From assembly GCA_013817115.1 (NCBI GenBank), contig JACDDG010000088.1, positions 1 to 8,442 of the forward strand: DNA of 8,442 nt, in the 5' to 3' direction. The first letter of the stretch is position 1, and every line of letters starts with the position of its first letter. Made by a program: the position numbers and the translations under genes. Of the stretch, positions 1 through 5,196 are shown piece by piece. The notes below the pieces were generated by a model that was not told where the DNA came from, did no database searches, and saw nothing but the letters and a program-made list of their open reading frames with translations. Origin of the DNA: Parachlamydiaceae bacterium (GTDB lineage Bacteria; Chlamydiota; Chlamydiia; Chlamydiales; Parachlamydiaceae).

Positions 1-78
1 TCGACCGGAGAGCCGTATGCGCTAGTACCGCCCGTGCGGTTCGGAGGGAGGGGTGGTGAAAGCCATTCCTACCTCTAT
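1..78 (+). mobile_element. 3' end of a group II intron (domains V and VI)
   Basis: This is the catalytic tail of a self-splicing group II intron whose body lies upstream of the window. Domain V spans about 10-42: it opens with GAGCCGTAT, closes with GTGCGGTTC, and the two arms pair as the conserved lower helix that carries the catalytic AGC triad. Its upper part departs from the usual five-pair stem with GNRA loop: GCG (19-21) pairs with CGC (29-31) around a seven-base loop, and the two-base bulge is CC (32-33). Domain VI follows at about 43-78. TGGT (54-57) and GCCA (62-65) close a GAAA loop, and an unpaired A at 71 sits seven bases before the predicted intron end AT (77-78), the usual spacing for the branch-point adenosine. 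The 3' exon would begin at 79. No maturase sequence is visible here, so whether the intron is complete cannot be judged. Confidence 0.82.
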
Positions 79-469
79 TAAAAGTGAGCGCGTAAAAAGA
101 AAATGCTTAGATTTCCCACCAGTGCATTACAAAGATTTCGGGGTATGTTTTAAAGCTGCATAATTTCCAAAAAATGATTGAGTTAGAAGCATGATTGGAA
201 TGTCGCGCTACAATTTGGCTACGTTTTACGAATGCTGAGATTTAATCGGTAGCTTGGCCTTGCATGAGTCTGAGAAAGCTGGCATTTTGAAATCTTTTGA
301 GAGGGACAGAAGTATTAAAAATTAGCTATTTTTGCCCATCGCGCCAAAAATGTAAAGTTAGCCCAACGTAGGGTGAATTTATACAAACGTCACTAAAGTC
401 CCATAGGATTTGTGTTTCAAGTCCAAATCATAAATATTGCCAAAGCTTTAAAAAGCGAAAAAAAACATC
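79..469. other. Gene-free stretch between intron end and monooxygenase
   Basis: No open frame here has a convincing start, ribosome binding site or recognisable product; all six frames are broken by stops. What can be seen is one arm of a 19 bp inverted repeat (325-343) and a 23-base box at 194-216 that matches 1843-1865 at 19 positions in the same orientation. The stretch may be made of fragments of a dispersed repeat or of dead genes. It is also the 3' exon of the group II intron. Confidence 0.5.
321..343 (+). repeat. Left arm of 23 bp inverted repeat flanking the monooxygenase
   Basis: Bases 325-343 (gctatttttgcccatcgcg) are exactly the reverse complement of 1816-1834. After one mismatch, three more bases match outward, giving 22 of 23. 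The pair encloses about 1.5 kb, the size of a small insertion sequence. No target-site duplication is visible outside the arms. Confidence 0.75.
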
Positions 470-1633
470 TCATTTGTATTCTGGTAACGAAATCATATTC
501 GATGCGATTTTTACCTCTTCCATAATCTCATTTGATCGTGCTTCTGCAACTTCCCTATTGACTTCATCCCGAACGAGAAATGATTCGTTAACTAAAACAC
601 CCAATTTTTGATTGGCTTCAACGAAGGGATGTAATAGTTCATTATAACGGTAAAATGCTCGATGATAATTGCCGCCTGCTTGTTTTAGTTCTCCTGCAAG
701 AATATAAGCACCAACTAGTGCCAGATTATTACCTTGACCAGATATTGGAGATGCACTGTAGCCTGCATCGCCCAACAAAGCAACTCGCCCTTTAGTCCAT
801 GATTCCATTTTTACCTGTGTAACAGAATCAAAATAAAAATCATCGCTACTTAACATCAGTTCAAGTATTTTTGACGCTTCCCAGCCAAAATCTTGAAAAT
901 TGTCGTGTAGGAATCTCTGTTGCTTGTTTTCATCCCGAATATTGTTTAAGACATTCTGCGCACGGAACATGAATGCAGCTTCAGCTATTTTGGGGTTCTT
1001 ATCGCTGGTAATAGATATCAGTTTTTGATTGGCCTCGCACTGAACTTCGGTGTGATTCAAATTGAGATAATTTGGAATACTAAAAACGCTAAAGAACGAA
1101 CCAAAGTCAATTAATTTATATTCATCTTTATCAAAAACCATACGTCTCGTTGTTGAGTGCAAGCCATCAGCCCCAATAACCAAGTCATAATATTCGGTCC
1201 TACCATCTTTAAATTGAACTTCTACATCATCATCACTCTGTTTAATGCTATTAATCAATTGATTGAAATGACAGGGAACACCTTCAATAGCATCTATCAG
1301 TATTTTGACTAAATCACCGCGGATAATTTCAACATCTTCACCTTGTCTATAGCAAAATTTTTCACCTTTTTCTTCATGCAGGACTTTACCTTCCGCGTCA
1401 ACATACCGTCCAAATTCCACCTGGGAGCGCAGATTGCATATTTTCTCATAAATACCCATTCTTTTAACGAGGTCGATTGCAGCCCCTCGAACATCCAGTG
1501 CATGCCCTCCTTTTCGTATACTGGCCGACTTTTCAATTAGGATAGGAGAAAAGCCAAATTTTCTTAACCAATAACAAACCGCAGGTCCGGCAATGCCTGC
1601 TCCGATCACGAGAATTTTTTTTATAGTAGACAT
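470..1633 (-). CDS. FAD-dependent monooxygenase (PHBH/TetX-like fold)
   Basis: This is a flavoprotein hydroxylase of the p-hydroxybenzoate hydroxylase superfamily (FAD_binding_3 type), expected to be cytosolic and to oxygenate a small, often aromatic, substrate using NAD(P)H and O2. With the start used here (387 aa), the N-terminal dinucleotide-binding motif GAGIAG is at residues 11-16, with Glu34 placed to bind the ribose. The central GADG motif is at 154-157 and the FAD-contacting LGDAGYSASPISGQGNN motif at 287-303. Length is normal for the family and no frameshift is seen. I chose ATG at 1633 because GGAG lies nine bases upstream. An in-frame TTG at 1657 and ATG at 1648 lack a ribosome binding site and lie in transposase remnant sequence. 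The substrate cannot be told from sequence. The gene sits alone between an intron end and a transposase remnant, which suggests horizontal acquisition. Confidence 0.85.
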   Translation of the reverse strand: MSTIKKILVIGAGIAGPAVCYWLRKFGFSPILIEKSASIRKGGHALDVRGAAIDLVKRMGIYEKICNLRSQVEFGRYVDAEGKVLHEEKGEKFCYRQGEDVEIIRGDLVKILIDAIEGVPCHFNQLINSIKQSDDDVEVQFKDGRTEYYDLVIGADGLHSTTRRMVFDKDEYKLIDFGSFFSVFSIPNYLNLNHTEVQCEANQKLISITSDKNPKIAEAAFMFRAQNVLNNIRDENKQQRFLHDNFQDFGWEASKILELMLSSDDFYFDSVTQVKMESWTKGRVALLGDAGYSASPISGQGNNLALVGAYILAGELKQAGGNYHRAFYRYNELLHPFVEANQKLGVLVNESFLVRDEVNREVAEARSNEIMEEVKIASNMISLPEYK

Positions 1634-1656
1634 TGTTTGGGGCTCCATTGAGTGCA

Positions 1657-1686
1657 ACTATTCAAAGAGTTGAGAAAAGAGTTCAA
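1657..1686 (-). promoter_or_regulatory. Weak candidate promoter for the monooxygenase
   Basis: On the minus strand, TTGAAC (1681-1686) and AATAGT (1657-1662) are separated by 18 bases, each matching four of six positions of the sigma-70 boxes. Transcription would begin near 1650 and leave a short leader containing the GGAG ribosome binding site. The boxes lie inside the transposase remnant. AT-rich DNA yields such matches by chance, so this is only a suggestion. Confidence 0.2.
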
Positions 1687-1833
1687 AAAGTCTTGAACCG
1701 TGGGGAAGCCTATCATTGATTTCGACGCGCGGTAGCTTTTGTTAATGGAGGAAAATTTCGAGTAAAAACCGAAGATGAGCAGCAGATATATGAATGCTCG
1801 CGTCTTATCACGAATCGCGATGGGCAAAAATAG
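1657..1833 (+). pseudogene. Tn3-family transposase (TnpA) C-terminal remnant
   Basis: Read in the frame starting at 1657, this stretch gives TIQRVEKRVQKVLNRGEAYH, a TGA stop (1717-1719), then FRRAVAFVNGGKFRVKTEDE and QQIYECSRLITN. The pattern LN(K/R)GEA..., RAV.F..., G..R...E.Q, then (S)xL...N matches the extreme C-terminus of Tn3-family transposases as I remember it (Tn3 TnpA has LNKGEARNALARAVFF). The nonsense codon is one change from CGA (Arg). The similarity ends at about 1815, exactly where the inverted repeat at 1816 begins, and the frame closes with RDGQK and TAG inside that repeat. The usual aromatic tail of the family (NAI..YN or similar) is missing. This is a dead 3' fragment lying antisense to the promoter region of the monooxygenase. 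The start is approximate. Confidence 0.6.
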
Positions 1834-1838
1834 CAAAT
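1816..1838 (-). repeat. Right arm of 23 bp inverted repeat
   Basis: Bases 1816-1834 are the exact reverse complement of 325-343, extending to 22 of 23 matches through 1838. This arm marks the point where the transposase remnant loses its family resemblance, and it supplies that frame's TAG stop. It also directly follows the hairpin downstream of rpsT, providing the T-rich stretch after it on the minus strand. Confidence 0.75.
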
Positions 1839-1839
1839 G

Positions 1840-1883
1840 AACATCGGAATGATGAGCTACAATTTTCTCGTCATTCCAATGTT
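1840..1883 (-). terminator. Hairpin after rpsT, possible intrinsic terminator
   Basis: 1840-1852 and 1871-1883 form a 13 bp stem, perfect on the minus-strand RNA if one G-U pair is allowed. Beyond one mismatch, GAG/CTC (1854-1856 with 1867-1869) can extend it around a ten-base loop. The stem begins six bases after the rpsT stop and is followed in the RNA by CAUUUGCUAUUUUUG. The position suits a terminator, but the U-run is interrupted and starts late, so efficiency is uncertain. Confidence 0.5.
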
Positions 1884-1889
1884 GTAAAT

Positions 1890-2186
1890 TTACTTAGCTA
1901 CTACAGCGGCGGCTCTAGCTGCTAGGCGCGCTTTAGAGCGGCTTGCTTTATTTTTAGAGAAAACACCGCGCTTAGCTGCTTTATCAAGAGCGCTATAAGC
2001 TTTGCTTAAGTTTTCTTGTGTTGCAGCAGCGTCACCCGCTTTAAATGTGTCTTCTAAACCACGGATAACAGTTCTTACACCAGCTTTGAAAGACCGGTTG
2101 CGAATGCGTTTACGTTCGTTTTGTAAGTCTCTTTTCAGAGCTGTTGGCATTTTTACTTTTTTTGGCGGTTCTTTTTCTTTGGCCAT
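1890..2186 (-). CDS. rpsT: 30S ribosomal protein S20
   Basis: S20 is a small, basic, primary-binding protein of the small ribosomal subunit that contacts 16S rRNA early in assembly. The 98 aa product shows the family pattern: a Lys/Arg-rich N-terminus with RDLQNERKRIRNRSFKAGVRT at about 33-53, a middle helix, and the C-terminal AYSALDKAAKRGVFSKNKASRSKARL block at about 64-89, ending in an Ala-rich tail. It is slightly longer than the roughly 87 aa E. coli form, with an N-terminal MAKEKEPPKKVKMP extension. The start at 2186 is supported by AGAGGA just upstream. A longer frame reaching 2225 exists but has no homology in its first 13 codons. A candidate promoter lies at 2247-2275 and a hairpin after the stop, so the gene may form its own transcription unit, separate from the toxin-antitoxin genes upstream. 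Confidence 0.95.
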   Translation of the reverse strand: MAKEKEPPKKVKMPTALKRDLQNERKRIRNRSFKAGVRTVIRGLEDTFKAGDAAATQENLSKAYSALDKAAKRGVFSKNKASRSKARLAARAAAVVAK

Positions 2187-2246
2187 GTGTCCTCTAGTGT
2201 TATAATCATCGTGTAGTTGATACATAATGATAGCTTTTGAAATATC

Positions 2247-2275
2247 ATTGTACCTTTTTTAGGAATAACAGGAAA
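2247..2275 (-). promoter_or_regulatory. Candidate sigma-70-like promoter of rpsT
   Basis: On the minus strand, TTTCCT (2270-2275) and TACAAT (2247-2252) are 17 bases apart. The -10 box matches five of six consensus positions, the -35 only three. Transcription would start near 2240, about 54 bases before the rpsT ATG. The 122 bp gap between the AbiEii stop and rpsT makes an independent promoter likely, but the exact boxes are uncertain. Confidence 0.3.
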
Positions 2276-2308
2276 GCAAGAATTGCAGTGGTACCGCTCT
2301 TTTTTCTT

Positions 2309-3160
2309 TTAAATAGATATCTTGATGTTATTTATCCAATATAGAAAAAATTCTTTGGACCATGTTCTTTTAATAGCGTCTTGATCACGAACAAAGTGTA
2401 TGCAATCTTCGATAGCTGCAGAAACATTCAATTTTTCGATCCTTTCGCTGGCTAGCTCCAAGAAGGCATTTCGATTCAAAAGATTGCTACCGTGTAATTT
2501 CGAAAATATATTTAAATTTAGTGGAACATTTCTGCGGATAAACCATACCATATCGTACCAATCTCTACCCTTTACACGCCCCTTCCAAGCTCGAAAAAGT
2601 GCTGCATACATTTTTCCTGCAAATTGGCATTCTTCATTCACGCACCTTACCGAGACCGGAATGGGTTGCGATAAAAATTTTTGCTCATATAAGTAGTCTA
2701 TAGTAGGTTCTGTGTCGATTTCTACTTTGATGCGGATTAGTGTATCTGGGGGAACCCCTTTTAAAAGATTTGTATGGACTCCGATTTTAATAAGTTCTTG
2801 AACTGTTTGAGTTTTTAAAAATGCAGATTTGATTGCGCTTTGAGCCTTTTTTTCTTTTTCAATAAAAGAAACTTCAAATCCAAAAGAAGAGAGTTCATTT
2901 TTAACAGCTTCGGAGAATGGTTGCCAGCTCCAATTAGGGGTCGGTGAAAGTAATGTAAAGTCGAGATCTTCAGAAAAACGGTCAAGGTTATAAAAAATGC
3001 GAAGTGCTGTCCCTCCATAGAAGGCTGCATGCTCGAAGAATTTTCCTCTCCATAATCCAACTAGTGCGATTTCTTGCATAATTTCTCGGAGAGCTTGGTC
3101 GTGCTCCTGTAACGAGCGACATTCATATTTTTCCAACATCAATTTAATTGCATCGTTCAT
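2309..3160 (-). CDS. abiEii: Type IV toxin, AbiEii/AbiGii nucleotidyltransferase
   Basis: This is the toxin half of an AbiE-type toxin-antitoxin/abortive infection pair, a cytosolic DNA polymerase beta-like nucleotidyltransferase (PF08843 family). Studied relatives act by nucleotide transfer, in at least one case onto tRNA. In the 283 aa product, GGTALR at about 49-54 is followed by RFSEDLDF (61-68) with the metal-binding Asp65 and Asp67. KVEID (145-149) supplies the third acidic residue, and AGKMYAALFRAWKGRVKGRDWYD (181-203) carries the conserved Lys and RD..D of the later motifs. All active-site motifs appear intact. The start at 3160 is preferred over an in-frame GTG at 3175 because AGGA lies seven bases upstream of the ATG. 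This ATG also overlaps the TGA of the antitoxin gene (ATGA), implying translational coupling. The exact target is unknown. Confidence 0.88.
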   Translation of the reverse strand: MNDAIKLMLEKYECRSLQEHDQALREIMQEIALVGLWRGKFFEHAAFYGGTALRIFYNLDRFSEDLDFTLLSPTPNWSWQPFSEAVKNELSSFGFEVSFIEKEKKAQSAIKSAFLKTQTVQELIKIGVHTNLLKGVPPDTLIRIKVEIDTEPTIDYLYEQKFLSQPIPVSVRCVNEECQFAGKMYAALFRAWKGRVKGRDWYDMVWFIRRNVPLNLNIFSKLHGSNLLNRNAFLELASERIEKLNVSAAIEDCIHFVRDQDAIKRTWSKEFFLYWINNIKISI

Positions 3161-3813
3161 AATGATTTCCTGCACTCAATGAGGTATTTGATAGCGCTGT
3201 GAGGCCTAGATAAAAAAATTGCGTTTAGCAGAGTTAAATCCAAGCTTGCAAGATCCTCTTCCTCAACTCTTAAATCCTCAAATAAAGTTTCTTCGAAATG
3301 TTTTTTTGAGGAAAAAGCACCTCTACGTAAAACTAATAAATCTGCTAAACCCTTTTCTTTTGTTGCAATCAGCGCTTGCTGTTTGTCTGAAATTTTTTTA
3401 AGCGTAACACCCACAGGAAAAACTTTCATAGGAATGTGGTCATAGGAAAAAAGTCCAAGAGGAGTTTTAAATTGCTTGGTGCGTTGACTCGTAACACTTG
3501 TTACTGTGGTCACTTTTTCTGGGATCAATCGGTAGTATTGGCACGCCCACTCTAGTGAAACATAAGAAGGGCCATAAATCATATTGGCTAATACTTCAGA
3601 TGAATAGGGATGAGTTGCAAAATTCTTTCCAAAAATATAAATACCCTTTTTAACACGAATCAGAGCATTTATTTTTAGAAGGTGATTTAATTTTACTCGA
3701 GAATTTGAGTAATCTCCTAAGCAATGCATGACAAAGCCGTAGTCTAACTCTTCACCGGTCGCCTTTCTCCGTAAAACAGCAAGCCCAGGGTCTATGCCTA
3801 AATTTCTTTCCAT
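3157..3813 (-). CDS. abiEi: AbiEi-family antitoxin, winged-helix autorepressor
   Basis: This is the antitoxin partner of the nucleotidyltransferase toxin encoded directly downstream. AbiEi proteins repress their own operon through an N-terminal winged helix and counter the toxin through the C-terminal domain, without stable complex formation in the type IV examples studied. The 218 aa product has a helix-turn-helix followed by a wing at about 38-61, with LNHLLKINALIRVKKGIYIF resembling the family pattern in which a basic turn and a G-(I/L)-Y end the wing. The C-terminal part shows GPSYVSLEWACQYYRLIPE (81-99) and ATKEKGLADLL (150-160), like the family's A..EKAL.DLL. ATG at 3813 has only a weak GGTG upstream. 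A 12 bp inverted repeat and candidate promoter lie immediately upstream. The call rests on family patterns plus the adjacent toxin. Confidence 0.82.
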   Translation of the reverse strand: MERNLGIDPGLAVLRRKATGEELDYGFVMHCLGDYSNSRVKLNHLLKINALIRVKKGIYIFGKNFATHPYSSEVLANMIYGPSYVSLEWACQYYRLIPEKVTTVTSVTSQRTKQFKTPLGLFSYDHIPMKVFPVGVTLKKISDKQQALIATKEKGLADLLVLRRGAFSSKKHFEETLFEDLRVEEEDLASLDLTLLNAIFLSRPHSAIKYLIECRKSL

Positions 3814-3818
3814 ATTTC

Positions 3819-3851
3819 ACCAGTATGTTAACTTAATCGTAACATACTGGT
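3819..3851 (-). promoter_or_regulatory. Inverted-repeat operator of the abiE operon
   Basis: ACCAGTATGTTA (3819-3830) and TAACATACTGGT (3840-3851) form a perfect 12 bp inverted repeat with a nine-base spacer, ending five bases before the antitoxin start codon. Known AbiEi antitoxins bind inverted repeats in their own promoters, so this fits an autoregulatory operator. The repeat covers the candidate -10 box and predicted start site of the promoter at 3836-3864. It lacks a T-run and so does not look like a terminator for psd. Confidence 0.7.
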
Positions 3852-3864
3852 TATTTTCGATCAA
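3836..3864 (-). promoter_or_regulatory. Candidate promoter of the abiE operon
   Basis: On the minus strand, TTGATC (3859-3864) and TACGAT (3836-3841) are spaced by exactly 17 bases, each matching four of six consensus positions. The -35 box lies inside the last codons of psd, and the -10 box overlaps the upstream operator arm. Transcription would begin near 3829, giving a leader of about 15 bases. Confidence 0.45.
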
Positions 3865-4801
3865 TACCCATCGATTGCCCTAACAAGCATTTAATTTCGA
3901 AACCCGCTTTTGTCGCTGAGATTAGGTCCTCGTCTAACTGAATGGAATTGGGTTCGAAAAGTAAGACCAGAGTAGAAGCTCCGAAAGAGAAATAGCCTTT
4001 TTCGTCACCTTTAGAATAATGCAGGTGTGGTTCATATGTTTGAATAATACTTCCCACCGAGGTGGCGCCCACTTCGATAAATTGTACTGTACCAAACTCT
4101 TTTGTTTCTAAGGGAGTAATCGTGCGTTTATTTTGGACGAAAATGTCTATATTCTTTTGTAAGGCTATTGGGTTAACGGAATATAACCAGCCATTGATCA
4201 GTTCTACGTCTCCCGCGATACAATCCACCGGGAAGTGAAAGCGGTGGTAGTCTGTCGGGCAAAGTCTGGCGATTACCATCGTCCCTTGTTCGTATTTTGC
4301 AGCCAACTCTTTATCACCAAGCAGTTTACCTAAGTCGAACTTTTCACCTTTAATCAAAAATCCCTCGGCTTCACCAATATGTGGATAGAAAAGGTAACGT
4401 CCGTCAGCTGGAATAATCGCCGTAACTTTCCCTTCGCCATCTTTATTTTTTGCGATAGGCCGTGCTTCAGGCTTAAGTTTTCGAATAAAAAAATCGTTAA
4501 AGGACTTGTACGAATCAATAGCGTGTAAAAATTCATTGCTATTCATATTAAATTTTTTTATGAAAGGTGCGATTCGGCGTGTGGTCCATGGCATATTTTG
4601 CCATAAACCAAAAAAGTAAGAAAAGCATCGACTTCTAGAAACTAATGTCAGCAAGGTTTTGCCTACAGTTTTACTTAAAAAACTGTCTCCGTAAAGAAAT
4701 TGTAACGCTTGAGCCCCGTAGATCATTTCAACTTCTTGCTTTTTGCTTTCTCTATCGATGTAGATAATTGGATACATACCTTTATTCAATGTGAAGCTCA
4801 T
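3851..4801 (-). CDS. psd: Phosphatidylserine decarboxylase proenzyme
   Basis: Psd is a membrane-associated, pyruvoyl-dependent enzyme that converts phosphatidylserine to phosphatidylethanolamine and self-cleaves into a large beta and small alpha chain. In the 316 aa product, SYKSFNDFFIRKLKPEARPI lies at 97-116, PADG at 131-134 (Asp133) and DYHRFHFP at 184-191 (His186, His189). The cleavage motif FSFGASTLVLLFEP lies at 271-284, with Ser276 expected to become the pyruvoyl group. Cleavage sites in the family usually read LGST or GGST/GSST; GAST keeps the essential Gly/Ala-Ser-Thr setting. Length and layout resemble chlamydial Psd. The ATG at 4801 overlaps the end of the upstream gene by 20 bp and has no clear ribosome binding site. 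ATG at 4777 (residue 9, MYPIIYIDRES) is an alternative closer to what I recall of Chlamydia Psd. Either would rely on translational coupling. Confidence 0.93.
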   Translation of the reverse strand: MSFTLNKGMYPIIYIDRESKKQEVEMIYGAQALQFLYGDSFLSKTVGKTLLTLVSRSRCFSYFFGLWQNMPWTTRRIAPFIKKFNMNSNEFLHAIDSYKSFNDFFIRKLKPEARPIAKNKDGEGKVTAIIPADGRYLFYPHIGEAEGFLIKGEKFDLGKLLGDKELAAKYEQGTMVIARLCPTDYHRFHFPVDCIAGDVELINGWLYSVNPIALQKNIDIFVQNKRTITPLETKEFGTVQFIEVGATSVGSIIQTYEPHLHYSKGDEKGYFSFGASTLVLLFEPNSIQLDEDLISATKAGFEIKCLLGQSMGIDRK

Positions 4802-5183
4802 TTTTTTTGTAGATTTTTTCGAACATTTTGAGTTCTTTCATAAATTCAGGGTCGATAGCGTGTTGAAGATGAGCAGATTTAATTTCTTGAAGTAGATTAG
4901 ATGCCATTTTGGTCATCTTAAAAAGCACTTCCTTGTCTTTCGGCTGTTGCAAGTAGAGGTCTTGGATCATTTGATAGTTCCCGATCCCCGCGTGAAGCGT
5001 ATTGATCTTCTCCAAGGTCATTTTTGTCATCGACCTGAGTCGATCCAAGCTTTTAAGTTGCAAGTTTATGATCTTTTTCGGATCTTTAATTCCGGCAATT
5101 TCAAGGGAGGGCAGGTCTTGAGCGGCGTTAGCCCACTGAATAGGGGCAAGCATAGCTAAAGCTAAATATAAGAGTTGTCGCAT
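4782..5183 (-). CDS. Small secreted alpha-helical protein, unknown function
   Basis: I do not recognise this 133 aa protein. It starts with a typical Sec signal peptide: an Arg at residue 2, a hydrophobic core at 4-15, and a cleavage site predicted after ANA at residue 20 or the following Ala. The mature part is rich in Lys, Leu, Met and Glu and appears wholly helical, without cysteines or a lipobox. It probably ends up in the periplasm. Two Met-Thr-Lys-Met or similar repeats (about 53-57 and 89-93) suggest paired amphipathic helices. GAGA a few bases upstream gives a weak ribosome binding site for the ATG at 5183. It begins 13 bp after tatD and its end overlaps psd by 20 bp, so it is part of the dsbD-tatD-psd operon, and an envelope role is a reasonable guess. 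Coding status rests on the signal peptide and tight packing. Confidence 0.72.
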   Translation of the reverse strand: MRQLLYLALAMLAPIQWANAAQDLPSLEIAGIKDPKKIINLQLKSLDRLRSMTKMTLEKINTLHAGIGNYQMIQDLYLQQPKDKEVLFKMTKMASNLLQEIKSAHLQHAIDPEFMKELKMFEKIYKKNELHIE

Positions 5184-5196
5184 AAGATTCTCGATA

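Noticed and set aside
470..1633. Calling the monooxygenase a TetX tetracycline-inactivating enzyme
   Set aside because: Only general superfamily motifs are shared; nothing visible supports that substrate.
1634..1657. Longer monooxygenase start at TTG 1657 or ATG 1648
   Set aside because: No ribosome binding site upstream of either, and the added residues come from transposase remnant DNA. ATG 1633 has GGAG at good spacing and begins right before the nucleotide-binding strand.
1681..1698. Perfect 6 bp hairpin GTTCAA/TTGAAC as a regulatory element
   Set aside because: It is short, AT-rich and part of the transposase remnant's coding sequence, so chance is enough to explain it.
2187..2225. N-terminal extension of S20 to 2225
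   Set aside because: The 13 extra residues do not look like S20, and AGAGGA directly precedes the ATG at 2186.
2226..2308. Terminator between abiEii and rpsT
   Set aside because: Only a GGTACC palindrome and scattered T-runs are present; no stem of useful length is followed by a U-tract.
2815..3060. Minus-strand open frame of 81 codons inside the toxin gene
   Set aside because: It is a shifted frame of the intact AbiEii gene with no domain or ribosome binding site.
3161..3175. GTG start for the AbiEii toxin at 3175
   Set aside because: The AGGA ribosome binding site lies between GTG and the ATG at 3160, and the ATG forms a classic ATGA overlap with the antitoxin stop.
3819..3851. Inverted repeat read as a psd terminator
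   Set aside because: No T-run follows on the minus strand and the repeat runs almost into the abiEi start codon; an operator fits better.
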